A DNA stretch of 64,000 nt from positions 88,794,351 to 88,858,350 of the forward strand of contig OW240916.1 in NCBI GenBank assembly GCA_933207985.1, given 5' to 3'. The notes beneath the pieces were generated by a model. That model was not told the origin of the DNA. It saw only the letters and a list, made by a program, of their open reading frames with translations, and did not search any database. The position numbers were made by a program, and so were the translations under genes. Positions 33,828 to 44,263 of this stretch are shown one piece after another (position 1 is the first letter of the stretch; each line of letters starts with the position of its first letter). The DNA is from Pelobates cultripes (taxonomy: Eukaryota; Chordata; Amphibia; Anura; Pelobatidae).

Positions 33828-33831
<4 letters not shown>
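33721..33831 (-). repeat. Ngaro split repeat A1
   Basis: 111-bp 5' terminal repeat, partner of 27816-27926, abutting (TA)n on its outer side. Confidence 0.95.

Positions 33832-33872
<41 letters not shown>
33832..33872. repeat. (TA)n microsatellite right of the Ngaro element
   Basis: About 40 bases of ATAT repeat directly outside A1. Confidence 0.95.
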
Positions 33873-33875
<3 letters not shown>

Positions 33876-34010
33876 GGTAAAAGGAGAGAAATAATTGAAT
33901 ATCTGAGTAGGAGAAACAAGAATAAAACAAGGGAGGTGAAATGCATTCCCTAAACACATTTCAATCACATTTAATAAAAATATAAAGGCAAAGCATCTCA
34001 GCAATCTCAT
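33873..34010. mobile_element. Penelope-like leader fragment
   Basis: GTAAAAGGAGAGAAATAATT then GAATATCTGAGTAGGAGAAAC matches 25176-25225 (the leader upstream of the Penelope-like N-terminal frame) with few changes. The 3' limit is uncertain. Confidence 0.45.
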
Positions 34011-34574
34011 TCCCCAGCACTGGCCTGTCTAGGCTGAGGGCCGTTAAGGACATACTCCCTGTGCATCAACCACCCAGATAGAAGACCCATCACCGAACAC
34101 CAGGAGCTTCCACAATTCCCCTACAGGGATAGACTTGAACTCCGACGCAAGCACTCAAGTCCATGGTTACCTGATTTTAGCCTTCATCATGGCTTGGGGC
34201 AGGAGAGGCCCTACACCATGCTCCCGCCTAGCTACACTTCGCAGCAACCATCCAGCATTCCTGATCTTGGGCATTGGCTAATGCTGGAGTTATTCCCAGA
34301 GGCATATTGCCTGCCCCAAATAGGAGTCTCCCTAACTCCAGTAGTCACCATACGGCATTGAGCAATGGTTTTATTTAGATTTTTTTTGGTTTTATATGCA
34401 GTTAGTTTCTTTCACAATGCAGAACCATGCCAGTTATCCCGACCCCAGTGGTTCTTTACTCCTGAAAAAATAATATGACTAGTGACATTTTACTATGCTC
34501 CAATCCCCATTTCTAGCTAGCCTATCTGTTTTAACATGTGTTTTACAGCCTAGACATGTCAAACTACCCTAAGG
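34011..34574. other. Unrecognised, probably repeat-derived
   Basis: No frame or motif recognised. The composition is more GC-rich than the flanks (34030-34350), suggesting an unidentified element. Confidence 0.3.
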
Positions 34575-34633
34575 TTCAGTTTAATTGTGTTAAATGATAA
34601 TTTTAGGTTAAGGTGGCAAAAGGAAGTGAACCC
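34575..34633 (-). mobile_element. Short shard of Ngaro recombinase
   Basis: TGTTAAATGATAATTTTAGG followed by TTAAGGTGGCAAAAGGAAGT matches 28845-28893 in the recombinase gene, same orientation. It is cut on the right by the L2-type tail. Only about 55 bp. Confidence 0.6.
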
Positions 34634-34672
34634 TTATTATTATTATTATTATTATTATTATTGTTATTATGG
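34628..34672. repeat. (TTA)n simple repeat, L2 3' terminus
   Basis: TTATTATTATTATTATTATT with one GTTATTATGG variation. It is the 3' end repeat of the minus-strand L2-like copy. Confidence 0.9.
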
Positions 34673-35758
34673 TATTTATATAGCGCCATCAAATTCCTCA
34701 GCGCTTTACAATGGGTGGATGAACAGACATGTAGTTATAACCAGACAAGTTGGACACACAGGAACAGAGGGGTTGAGGGCCCTGCTCAATGAGCTTACAT
34801 GCTAGAGGGAGTGGGGTAAAATGACACAAAAAGGTAAGGATAGTATTAGACTAGTGACAATTGCAGAAGAGGAATCAATCAGGAGCTATTAACAGTTTAA
34901 TTGATACGCTTTTATGAAGAAGTGGGTTTTTAACAATTTTTTGAAGGAGTGGAGACTGGGTGAGCATCTAACGGAGGAGGGAAGCGAGTTCCACAGGAAC
35001 AGTGCAGCCCTCAAGAAATCTTGAAAGCGAGCATCAGAGGTGGGAGTACGGACAGAAGATAGACGTAAGTCTTCAGCAGATCGTAAGGGCCTAGATGGGA
35101 CATACTTGTGTATAAGGGAGGATAGATAGGTGGGAGCAGCATTATGTAGAGATTTAAAGCAAGAACCAGAATTTTAAATTGAGCTCTATATTTTATAGGA
35201 AGCCAATGTAGGGACTGACAGAAGGGTGAGGCATAGGAGGTGCGGGCGGACAGGAAGATGAGCCTCGCCGCCGCATTCATTATGGACTGTAACGGCGCAA
35301 GTTGGGAGCACGTAAGACCACTGAGAAGCGGATTACAGTAGTCAAGGCGAGAAAGGACAGTGTAATGGACCAACACCTTAGTCGCATCTGGCGTTAAGTA
35401 GGGGCGGATGCGCGCAATGTTTTTGAGATGGAAATGACAGGATTTGGCGATAGATTGAACATGAGGCTTGAAGGAGAGGTCGGAGTCAAAGAGAACACCT
35501 AGGCAGCGAGCCTGCGTGGTGGAGCTGATGGTAGCACCATTGATTTGGAGGGAGACAGACACAGGAGTAACAACACTTGAGGGAGGAGAGACAGAAGTTC
35601 AGTTTTGGTCAAGTTTAGTTAAGGAAGTGGGCAGTTAGAAACAGCAGAGAGGCAGTCAGAGACACTAGTCAAGAGGGACGGGGAGCGATCAGGAGAGGAC
35701 AGGTAGATTTGCGTGTCATCTGCATAGAAATGATATAGATTCCAATATAGATTCCAAC
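34628..35758 (-). pseudogene. L2-like LINE, RT palm to 3' tail
   Basis: Minus-strand reading starts in the palm with HFYADDTQIYLSSP (35619-35720). It continues at 35562-35011 with LGVLFDSDLSFKPHV, LSRLDYCNPLLSGL, IMNAAARLIF and SLHWLPIKYR, and ends near 34880 with a NSLPSSVRCSPSLHSFKK-like stretch. Then come a short 3' UTR with the TTTATATAGCGCCATCA motif and a terminal TTA simple repeat (34628-34670). That tail recurs at 60190 and (complement) at 3925 and 43480. ORF2 is almost open over 180 residues but has a frameshift at about 35565-35615. The 5' side is cut at 35758 by a hAT element. Confidence 0.85.
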
Positions 35759-35989
35759 CAGTGATGTCCCGAACGGTTCGCCGGCGAACCCTCCCACCTC
35801 CATCCATTTCACATTCATTGTGAAGCTGCATTCTTAGTGAGAGGAGGGACAGTGTAGCTGCTGCTGATTTGATAGGGAAATTGATAGCTAGGCTTGTGTA
35901 TTCGGTGTCCACTACAGTCCTGAAGGACTCATCTGATCTCTGCTGTAAGGACAGCACCTCAAAAAGCCCTTTTTAGGGCTAGAACATCA

Positions 35990-36535
35990 GTCTGCTTTTT
36001 TTTCTGTGTAATGTAATTGCAGTTGCCTGCCTGCCAGCCTGTGTGTCAGGCTCACAGCATATACTGTGCCCACTTGCCCAGTGCCACCACTCACTCACTG
36101 GTGTCACAATAGCTTGCATTTTAAAAAACAAAACTTTTTTGACTGTAATATAATAGCAGTCAGTTTCCTTCACTAGTGTGTGTTTCAGGGCCTGCCCAGT
36201 GCCACCACTCATATCCGATGTCACAATAGCTTGCATTTAACAAAAAAAAAACTTTTTGGACTGTAATATAATAGCAGTCAGTTTCCTTCACACGTGTGCG
36301 TTTCAGGGCCAGCCAGGGCACAGTGTCACACCAGTGCAACTCATATCTGGTGTAACAGTAGTGTACATTTTAAAAAAAATAATACAATTTTGACTGTAAT
36401 AGATTGAATAGCAGTTAGTTGTCTGCAAGCGTGTGTGTCAGGCCTACAGCGTCTACTCTGCCAACTTCTGCCACTGCACAGTGCCACTCATATCTGTTGT
36501 CACAGTAGCTTGCATGCATAGTACCACTAATCGAA
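35990..36535. repeat. Leader repeats of the hAT element
   Basis: About four diverged units of 120-145 bp (starting near 35994, 36138, 36259 and 36391). Each has a CTTTTTTGACTGTAAT-like start, GTGTGTTTCAGGGCC-like middle, CAGTGCCACCACTCA and TGTCACAATAGCTTGCATTT end. They lie between the left end and the transposase start. Confidence 0.75.
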
Positions 36536-36541
36536 AAAAAA

Positions 36542-37691
36542 ATGACAGGCAGAGGCAGGCCACCCCGCAGGGGCCGTCGTGGTTGTGGTGCTGTGATTCC
36601 CTTTGGCCCTAGAATAATGCCCAGTGTTCAGAGGCCATGTACCCTGAACTCAAAAAGTTCTGAGGACATAGTTGACTGGCTAACACAGGACACCCAATCT
36701 TCTACAGCTTCCGCTCGGAACCTTGACGCACCATCCTCCTCCAGCTTAGCTCCGGGCACCTCCCAAGTTACCACTCGCCCACCTGCCGCCACCACCAACA
36801 CTAGCACCACAGCTGCTTCACTTGGTATGTCAGAGGAGTTATTTACACATCAGTTGGAAGAAATGAGTGATGCGCAACCATTATTGCCAGAGGATGTAGA
36901 TAACAGGGATATGTCCCAGTCAGGCAGCATTACACACATGGACGTACGGTGTGATGATGATGATGTTGTACCCGCTGCTGCTTCCTTTGCTGAGTTGTCA
37001 GATACAAGTGAAGCGGTTGATGATGACGATGCGTCCGTGGATGTCACGTGGGTGCCCGCTAGAAGAGAAGAAGAACAGGGGGAAAGTTCAGATGGGGAGA
37101 CAGAGAGGAGGAGGAGGAGACAAGTTGGAAGCAGGGGGAGGTCGTCGCAAGGAGCTAGTGGCACAGTCAGACAGCATGCATCGGCACCCGGGGTCAGCCA
37201 GACAGCACGCCAATCAACGCATGCTGTTCCACCACCAGAATGCCGTCATTGCAGAGCTCAGCAGTGTGGCATTTTTTTTGTGTGTCTGCCTCTGACAACA
37301 GCGATGCCATTTGCAACCTGTGCCAAAAGAAACTGAGTCGTGGGAAGTCCAACACCCACCTAGGTACAACTGCTTTGCGAAGGCACATGATCGCACATCA
37401 CAAACGCCTATGGGATCAACACATGAGTACAAGCAGCACACAAACTCAAAGCCGCCATCCTCCTCCTGGTCCAGCATCTTCAGCCACGTTAACCACTGCT
37501 GTCCTCCTTGCCCCCTCTCAACCATCCGCCCCTCCGTCTCTCGCCTTGAGCAGTTCCTGCTCATCTGCCCACAGTCAGGTGTCTGTTAAGGACATGTTTG
37601 TGCGTAAGAAGCCAATGTCACAAAGTCACCCCCTTGCCCGGCGTCTGACAGCTGGTTTGACTGAACTCTTAGCCCGCCTCGGGTACTGGTG
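36542..37691 (+). pseudogene. BED-finger hAT transposase, N-terminal part
   Basis: From ATG at 36542 the frame reads MTGRGRPPRRGRRGCG, then a serine/threonine-rich linker and acidic runs (CDDDDVV, VDDDDASVDV) before a basic RRRRRQ stretch, about 230 residues in all. A frameshift near 37240-37260 moves the BED zinc finger to another frame: SAVWHFFCVSASDN, AICNLCQKKL, then ALRRHMIAHHKR, with C-x2-C and H-x4-H ligands. It continues to SQSHPLARRLTAGLTELL before truncation. The finger would bind the transposon ends. The catalytic RNase H-like core and TRWNST region are missing here. Confidence 0.8.
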
Positions 37692-39232
37692 AGGCTAGCT
37701 AGATACCAAGCGGCGAAACAATTATGCTATTTGAAAATGTGACAGGTGAGTCCCTTCTAATTGCCAAGCAACGTGAGAGGCTCTACCTATGCGTTGGCCC
37801 GAGGGGAAATATGAGGCCACCGAAACTTTGTGGCAGGGTGTTGGCCTCTCTGTAATCACTAAAGCATAAGATAGAATGGGAGTGACATGGGAGGCCCTCT
37901 CTGTGCAACCATGCGAGGCGTCTAACTATGATTTGGCCTGAGGGGCATATACCCTAGCGTATGAGGATGGTTGTTGGCCTTGCGGGACCACTAGCCTATG
38001 GATTAAGACCGGAAAACAGATCCTAGTTGAGCAATCTAAAATCCTAAAGGTCACTACCACTCTAAAACTAGAAAGGTACTGGGTTCTGGTGTCGTACCTG
38101 ATAAAAGTTGAGTCAGGACGAGGTGTTATGTAGAGTTATAAATTAGCCGGTGGCAGTAGATAAGTGCTGCGACCTATAGATATGAACATGAAATGAGTAT
38201 CTGTGCTTATAAATTTAGCTGGCCAGATCGTGGGCCTGAAAATAAAAGGAACCTACCAGACACTATGATGAGGATAGTAATATGAAAACTACAATGACGG
38301 GTTTGTTGTGCTTGTAAAGCAACCGTCTGTAAGCTCAGGTACCTAAGGAAAGTAAAATGTTACATGCCTACTAAATATCAACATATAGCTTAGAAATTAG
38401 AATAGTAACTGTTTATTAATTACCAACCTAAAAGGCCAATATTTTTGACAAAGTTGTCACAATTCAAAGTTGTTTGTGATCCGTAATCACAATTTAATTC
38501 CCAAAATTAAACCTGTGGGAATAATATCAGGACAATATCAGCTAAACGATCCAGTCTATCATTACATGTAATTTATCCTAATTCATAAACATGACCTATG
38601 ACTGTAATATCCTTTTTATTACCAATAGGGGCATATGACTTATTGTAATTAGGTTAATTGCAATGAAATTCGTGAGATAGACATACCCCAAGATATTACC
38701 GCCAAAACCAAAAAGAGGAATACATTGTAGCACCTATTAATGTACCATTTGTATCATCTGGCATATTAAGATAAGCAAACACATATTGCTGTAATAGAGT
38801 GAAACAAATGGTTGCGTTCGTGCAGTTCATTTTATACGAAACAAAAGTTGTGCCAAACGGCGTGTACGTAACAAGTCAGAGGGTTTAACCGAACTCCAAT
38901 GTGAAACGAATGAAAACCCCTACCATGAAAGCGAGCAACGTTTGTGGCCATTGCCTTACGGTAGAGGTTTGACTTATGGTTTTAGACCACTAGCCGTGCC
39001 GAGACCGGGCTGCGCGGACGCCAGAAGGAGGCCGTGGAGCAGTTAAACTGTTTGGAAGCAGTTAGGTAAGCGAAGAAACAGTAGACCACGAGGGAACACA
39101 GGTACGAGAATCAAAATGGCGGTCTGAACCGGAAGTAATCCTCTCAGACTCGCCAGACCATCAACGGTAAGGTGGGAGAGGATTGGCAGCCCTTGTAAGT
39201 GAGTTCAAGCCCCTCCCACAACTACAGGCCTT
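37692..39232 (-). mobile_element. Second Ngaro-type leader copy
   Basis: From about 37692 (GAGGCTAGCTAG) it is colinear with 31838 onward: GACAGGTGAGTCCCTTCTAA, then TTGCCAAGC, GAGAGGCTCTACCTATGCG, and the second GAGGCCCTCTCTGTGCAACC module. It ends at 39140-39232 with a diverged A-type repeat (CAACGGTAAGG ... CCCTCCCACAACTACAGG then CCTTAATA) next to TATATATA. Divergence from the 27-33 kb element is substantial, so it represents a related subfamily. Gag and everything downstream are absent. Confidence 0.75.
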
Positions 39233-39263
39233 AATATATATATAAAGATATATATATTACAGG
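39233..39263. repeat. (TA)n tract
   Basis: TATATATATAAAGATATATAT directly between the Ngaro A-type repeat and the Penelope-like 3' end. Confidence 0.9.
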
Positions 39264-40610
39264 AATTATAAAATTAAATTAAAACTGCCATTTCGAACTC
39301 TACATTGAGCCCATTTGGAGACAAAGTATCTAGATCAAATATCTGCTTCATCTTGCATTTGCTCAATTCCAAATTACCACCTCTCCAATGTTTTTGTACA
39401 ATCTGAATTCCACAGAACTGTAGAGTGGTGGGATCACTGTTATGAGATCTGAAAAAGTGAAGAGACATAATGTGATTGGGAACCTCTCTCTTTATATTGT
39501 AAATATACTCACGTATCCTTGTTTTAACGCATCTAGAAGTCTTGCCTATATACCACATTCTTAGAATGACAGGTAATGAATGATCTAATCTGAAATTCCT
39601 CCTGTCCTGAAGAGGATTTGAAATTGTCAATTCTTTTTATATTTTGTTTAACATTTTTACATCTATGAGTACTAATAAAATACGTATTTTTTACTTCAAT
39701 AAAACTAGAAGTTAAAATTTGTTTCAGGTTATGTGCCCCTCTAAAAATAAACTTGGGTTTATTTTCTAAAAACAGTGTTTAAGTCCTGTTTTAATATATG
39801 CCAGTTCTTATTAATCCTTATGATAGTTGTTGTAGTTAAAAATCAAAGGAACTTTCTCTTTCTCCATTGTGTTATTTCTAGGTTTATATTCTAATAGATT
39901 TTCTCTGTCTGATTCTCAGACTCCTTGGATTTTTTTCATTAAGACTGTTGAGTGAATAACTCATTCAAGGAATTGATCTTTTAAGATGTTAGCCTGATCA
40001 TTGAACTGGGCACTGTCTAAACAATTTCTCCTCAACCTGAGGAATTGTCCTTTTGGAATATTATCCAGCCATGGGCGGAGATGACATCTATCCATATGGA
40101 TATAACTGTTCACATCCACCATTTTAAAAATTTTTCAAATTGTTATGCTTTCTTCCTCAATATAAATTTCTAAATCAGAATTTTGTTTATTCACCTTGTG
40201 TGTTAATTGGATATTCCATGTATTACTATTTAGGAAAGATAAAAAGTCTAAAACCAAAGCCCCATTACCCTTCCAAATAAAAAAATATATAATTGATTTA
40301 TCGTCAATAGAGTACCAGGTTTGTGACCCAGCTATTTTGGGAATATATAAGATCTTTCCCGATATGCCATAAAAAGATTTGCATAGCTGGGTGCGAACCT
40401 GGTCCCCATAGTCGTGCCTCTGCATTGAAGATAAAAATCACCTTAAAGCAAAATAAGTTGTTATTAAGGATGAGAGTGATGCCCTCCATAATAAAATCTA
40501 TCTCATCTTCCGGGAGGAGGGTAGAAGTTTCCAGGAAAAAAACAAAAACGAGTTGCCTCACATCCCAGGGGATGTTCAATGCAAGTATTGAGGCTGGCAA
40601 AATCACATGT
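39264..40610 (-). pseudogene. Penelope-like element, RT and GIY-YIG endonuclease
   Basis: Minus-strand frames 40606-40135 read [18 protein letters not shown], then across a shift YSIDDKSIIYFFIWKGNG (the catalytic YIDD-type box is damaged to SIDD in one frame) and SDLEIYIEEESI. After a decayed linker, 39630-39274 gives the GIY-YIG-type endonuclease MWYIGKTSRCVKTRIREYIY, then HNSDPTTLQFCGI and DLDTLSPNGLNVEFE. RT followed by a GIY-YIG domain is unique to Penelope-like retroelements, where the endonuclease nicks the target. The copy has many stops between and is dead. Confidence 0.8.
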
Positions 40611-40689
40611 AACCAATAAAAAAATAATTTTCCGATTTAAAAAATGTAATGTTCAGTGGATGTTAAAATACCTTTATCTAAAAATTCTA

Positions 40690-41600
40690 TATATGGCCAC
40701 AATATGGCCACAATAAAAGGTCACTCTAAAATGTGCAGTTTTATCACACAGCACAATTCCACAGATGTTGCAAGTTGCCTGTGAATTGAATGTTCATTTC
40801 TCTACCATAAGCCGTCTCCAAAGGCGTTTCAGAGAATTTGCCAGTACATCCAACCGTTATCTCAACAGCAGACCACGTGTAAGCACACGAGCCCAGGATC
40901 TCCACATCCAGCATCTTCACTTCCAAGATTATCTGAGACCATTACAAAAGAATTTCTGCACAAACTGTGAGAAACCATCTCAGGGAAGCTCATCTGCATG
41001 CTCTTCATCCTCATCAGGGTCTCGACCTGACAGCAGTTCATTGACGTAACCGACTTGAGTGGGTAAATGCTCACATTCAATGGCAACTGGCACTTTGGAG
41101 AACATCCCTGTTCTTGCATGGCCAGCATTCTCGACGGACATGTCACCTATTGAGCATTTTGGAATGCTCTGGATCGGCGTATGCAACAGCGTGTTCCAGC
41201 GTGGACTGATTAGGGGTCTGGACATGCTTGTAGGGAAGCAGCCAATATCCAGCAACTTCGCACAGTCATTGAAGAGGAATTGACCAACATTCCACAGGCT
41301 ACAATCAACAACCTGATCAACTCTATGCGAAGGAGATGTGTTGCACTGCATGAGGCAAATTGTGGTCACACCATACACTCACTGGCCCCTACAGACCCCA
41401 CCAATACATTTTAGAGTGGCCTTTTATTGTGGCCAGCCTAAGGCACACCTGTGCAATAATAATGCTGTTAATAATAATGCTGATATGCCATACCTGTGAG
41501 GTGGATGGATTATCTTGGCAAAGGAGAAGTACTCACTAACACAGATTTAAGCTTTAGACAGATTTTTGGAAAAAATTTGAGAGAAAAATAAAGATTATAA
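40690..41600 (+). pseudogene. Tc1-like transposon, internally deleted
   Basis: Frame 40765-41049 shows [20 protein letters not shown] and [16 protein letters not shown] (helix-turn-helix DNA-binding region). After about 41090 the reading jumps to NIPVLAWPAFSTDMSPIEHF, which is the C-terminal part containing the last catalytic region. The central catalytic segment between them is therefore missing. Ends: TGGCCACAATAAAAGGTCAC at 40705 is mirrored by GTGGCCTTTTATTGTGGCCA at 41416. Further terminal sequence lies to the right (about 41600), while the left end is truncated. A foreign 38-bp block sits at 41205-41242. The type resembles a Tc1 family widespread in fishes and other vertebrates (from memory). 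Confidence 0.8.
41205..41242. repeat. 38-bp exact repeat, copy 1
   Basis: ACTGATTAGGGGTCTGGACA then TGCTTGTAGGGAAGCAGC. Identical to 42285-42322. It lies inside the Tc1 coding remnant. Confidence 0.9.
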
Positions 41601-41719
41601 AAGATAAAGATTAAATATATTTATAAAAAATTTACTATTGGAAATATCAATCATTAAAAAAAAAAGGAACCCAAAATATGCCATATAAGGACTCATACAA
41701 GGATATAGTAGTAACACAA

Positions 41720-42000
41720 TCTATAATTAAGTAAAATTGAACAAATCAAATTCAGCATTTAAGCCATTTGGGTGCAGTGTGTCTAGATTGTATACCCATT
41801 CCATTTCTAATTTTCCTAGTTTATTTACCATATCACCAACTCTCCAGTGCTTTGTAATTTTATCTATGCCTATACATTTCAGTAGGTTGGGATTGTTATG
41901 TATGCTAAAATGGGCAGAGACAGAGTGGTTTTTAAATCCTTTTTCAATATTTTGGCAATGCTTGGCTAGTCTTTCTTCATTACATTTTGTATAACTCCAG
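41720..42000 (-). pseudogene. Penelope-like element, endonuclease C-terminus
   Basis: The minus strand reads EKGFKNHSVSAHFSIHNNPN, KITKHWRVGDMVNKLGKLE and NLDTLHPNGLNAEFD, the same domain end as at 39274-39480 but clearly diverged from it. It is a second Penelope-like copy, truncated upstream at about 42000. Confidence 0.7.
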
Positions 42001-43479
42001 CACGGTCCACCACCACCACTGGGTTTCTCTGTTTACTTTTCACAAGGTTGTGGGGATTCCTTGTAGGTGGATTGCTGTTAATTTACAGATAGAGAGAGCC
42101 TGGCACATATCTTTGTTCCTCTATGTCATAATGTAGACCTGCTGTGATTGTGCAAAAATCCAATTCCATTTTAAATCTGATCTGCTCGCCATCCACAGAC
42201 ACAAACACAAATACTCACATGCTTCTCTAGTTCCTGAAATGGGACAAGATGATCAAAGGTTCTGTGGAGTGAATCTGACGTATCACTGATTAGGGGTCTG
42301 GACATGCTTGTAGGGAAGCAGCAGCAGGGCATGCAATCCCATCTTCTCCATTGTCTTACTTATACTCTACCTAAAAGGACATGGCAGAGAGAAAGGTGGG
42401 CATTTTAATGGAACCATCCTGATAATTACTGGTTCTGGTTACCTCTATATTGTTTTAACCAAATATTAGATGTGCGCAAAAGAGAGCTATGGTGGGTAGC
42501 ATTTTGTTTCTCGCAGATATTTATATGTACAGTAAAAGCTGTTTTTTTTTGACTACTTGTAGAGCAACGTAGCTTCAATACAATTCCTACCATCATAGCA
42601 AGTAATTTATTCTTTATTACTTTTTAAACACCTGCAGAAACAAAACAATGAATTCTGAATAAGGCCTCAAATTCCCTTGATGCTAGAAAATAATGCGCAC
42701 GTTGCATAATAATCGAGAAAACACGTGCTCATGCTTTTGACCTATTTGCAGCTACATAGGAACAGCAGATGTTTAAACATTTTAATGATCACTGCTTCTG
42801 TTGGTTCCCTAAAGTTTGTACAATACTCCGTCTGTACGATAGACATTAGACAACCACATTTCTAAGATGGAGGAAATATATGCGAAGTATAGATTTCACT
42901 TCAACCAATTTACTGCAATTTCCTGTTTTGATAAAGAATAAAAACCAATACCTTGGATGTGCTTCTATCATGTAATACAGTTTTTTTCTTATTAAATATT
43001 TAGCATCTTTTTGACATTCTAAAAAAATAACACTTTGTTGAGACACTCATTGCATGCATATAAACACACAAATATAAGGCACTGGAGCAGAATAACTTAT
43101 TAATTTATAATATACTATGTAGTGCATACTTTAAAATGGAAATGACAAAATCATACCAATAATTGATGTGATCATGCAAATGTTTTCCATATTCAAACCA
43201 TTATACACTAATGAAATGTAGATACATATAAAATATTTTGTTTCTCTCATAAATTGTCAGCCATAGTTATAAAGTTGACAATCTGCAAAATCTATTCAAA
43301 ATGAGTTTGTGAAAAGATAACAAAATATTTTCCATATTTCGTTGAACTGCATGTCATATATGACCTTTCTGTTAACCAGATTTAATAAATAATTAACGTA
43401 ATAAATTGAAAATTTGTTTTAGTAAAAAAAATAAATCAATAATAACAATACATTTGACTTTATTTAAAATTATAATATT
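42001..43479. other. Intergenic, nothing recognised
   Basis: Mostly AT-rich with no family motif. It contains the second copy of the 38-bp repeat (42285-42322), which is the only structure I can support here. Confidence 0.4.
42285..42322. repeat. 38-bp exact repeat, copy 2
   Basis: Identical to 41205-41242, same orientation, with no other similarity between the flanks that I can see. Confidence 0.9.
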
Positions 43480-43545
43480 GTAAAACACTGAGGAATAAGT
43501 TGGCACTACATAAATGCCAATAATAATAAAAATAATAATTAATTC
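43480..43545 (+). mobile_element. L2-type LINE tail
   Basis: CACTGAGGAATAAGTTGGCA then CTACATAAATGCCAATAATAA is a diverged copy of the L2-like 3' end with its AATAAT simple repeat. Confidence 0.5.
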
Positions 43546-44263
43546 TTTATAACTTCTCTAGGTATATTAAACACCTTAATCATGTTTTGTCATGGTGAAC
43601 ATGCCTTAAAGTAGACCTGTCACATGTAATATTTTGCATATCCCTAGATCTATTTAAATATTATTTATAAAGAAGAACCATTTTTTCTTATTACATCATT
43701 TGCAACATATGTACTGACACAGCTAGATCACCATATTCAAAGGAACTTGACCTTTATGGCACCATATAGACAAACGTATATTTAGATATATTGGATAGAT
43801 GGGGGTTGGATGCATAGAGAGACAGAATTAACCATAAGGTGACCTTGGGCAGTTGGCTAGGACCAGGAAGGGACCCTAATTCCATGCATTTGCTTGACTC
43901 CTTTTACCATCTGTGTGTAAAAAAATGAAGGGGAGAGACAAAACAATAACCTGTCCAGGAATCTTAATATTTTTCAGAGTATCATTCAATAAATCACTGA
44001 ATTTAAATCTAGTGAATGAGAAAACTGTACTGAAAATAATAAATTGCACAGCATAATGAAGCAACTGCCATAATGAATAAACATGGCCATGCATACTAAA
44101 TATTTAGCTATATCCAACACATAAAGGAGAATCTATTTTTAGTTGTTGTTTTCAGTTCAAATTAATATTTGAATAATCATTTTTTTCTGCATGCAATCAC
44201 AGGGAAGTCTGTTCGTTTATTTTCACATTTGTTTTATAAATCCTTCCTGCTTATACAAGCGAA
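43546..44263. other. Intergenic, nothing recognised
   Basis: AT-rich, no coding or repeat structure seen. Confidence 0.4.

Larger units (their letters stand above)
27634..33831 (-). mobile_element. Ngaro-type tyrosine-recombinase retrotransposon
   Basis: A 6.2-kb element read on the minus strand. A1 (33831-33721), a 1.9-kb leader, gag, RT/RNase H and tyrosine recombinase are followed by B1 (28050-27927), A2 (27926-27816), a 58-bp linker and B2 (27757-27634). A1 and A2 are 111-bp direct repeats with one difference seen. B1 and B2 are 124-bp direct repeats with very few differences. This A1-ORFs-B1-A2-B2 arrangement is the hallmark of Ngaro-type members of the DIRS order, which integrate through a circular intermediate using a tyrosine recombinase. 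I see no methyltransferase domain and no inverted termini, arguing against the DIRS1 type. Both ends abut (TA)n. One frameshift and one in-frame stop are the visible lesions. Confidence 0.9.
35759..37691 (+). mobile_element. hAT DNA transposon, 5' part
   Basis: Starts CAGTGATGTCCCGAACGG then TTCGCCGGCGAACC, a CAG-type, CGAAC-rich hAT end. It is inserted in the palm-coding region of the L2-like LINE. A leader with repeated blocks and a BED-finger transposase N-terminus follow. The element is cut at about 37691 by an Ngaro leader copy, so no 3' end or 8-bp target duplication can be checked. Confidence 0.75.

Noticed and set aside
33721..34010. 78- and 61-residue minus-strand frames with IYIYIY runs
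   Set aside because: They translate the (TA)n tract and the Ngaro A repeat.
36542..37336. Domesticated host gene derived from a BED-finger hAT
   Set aside because: The frameshift before the BED finger, the hAT leader repeats and the truncation by an Ngaro leader argue for a dead transposon.
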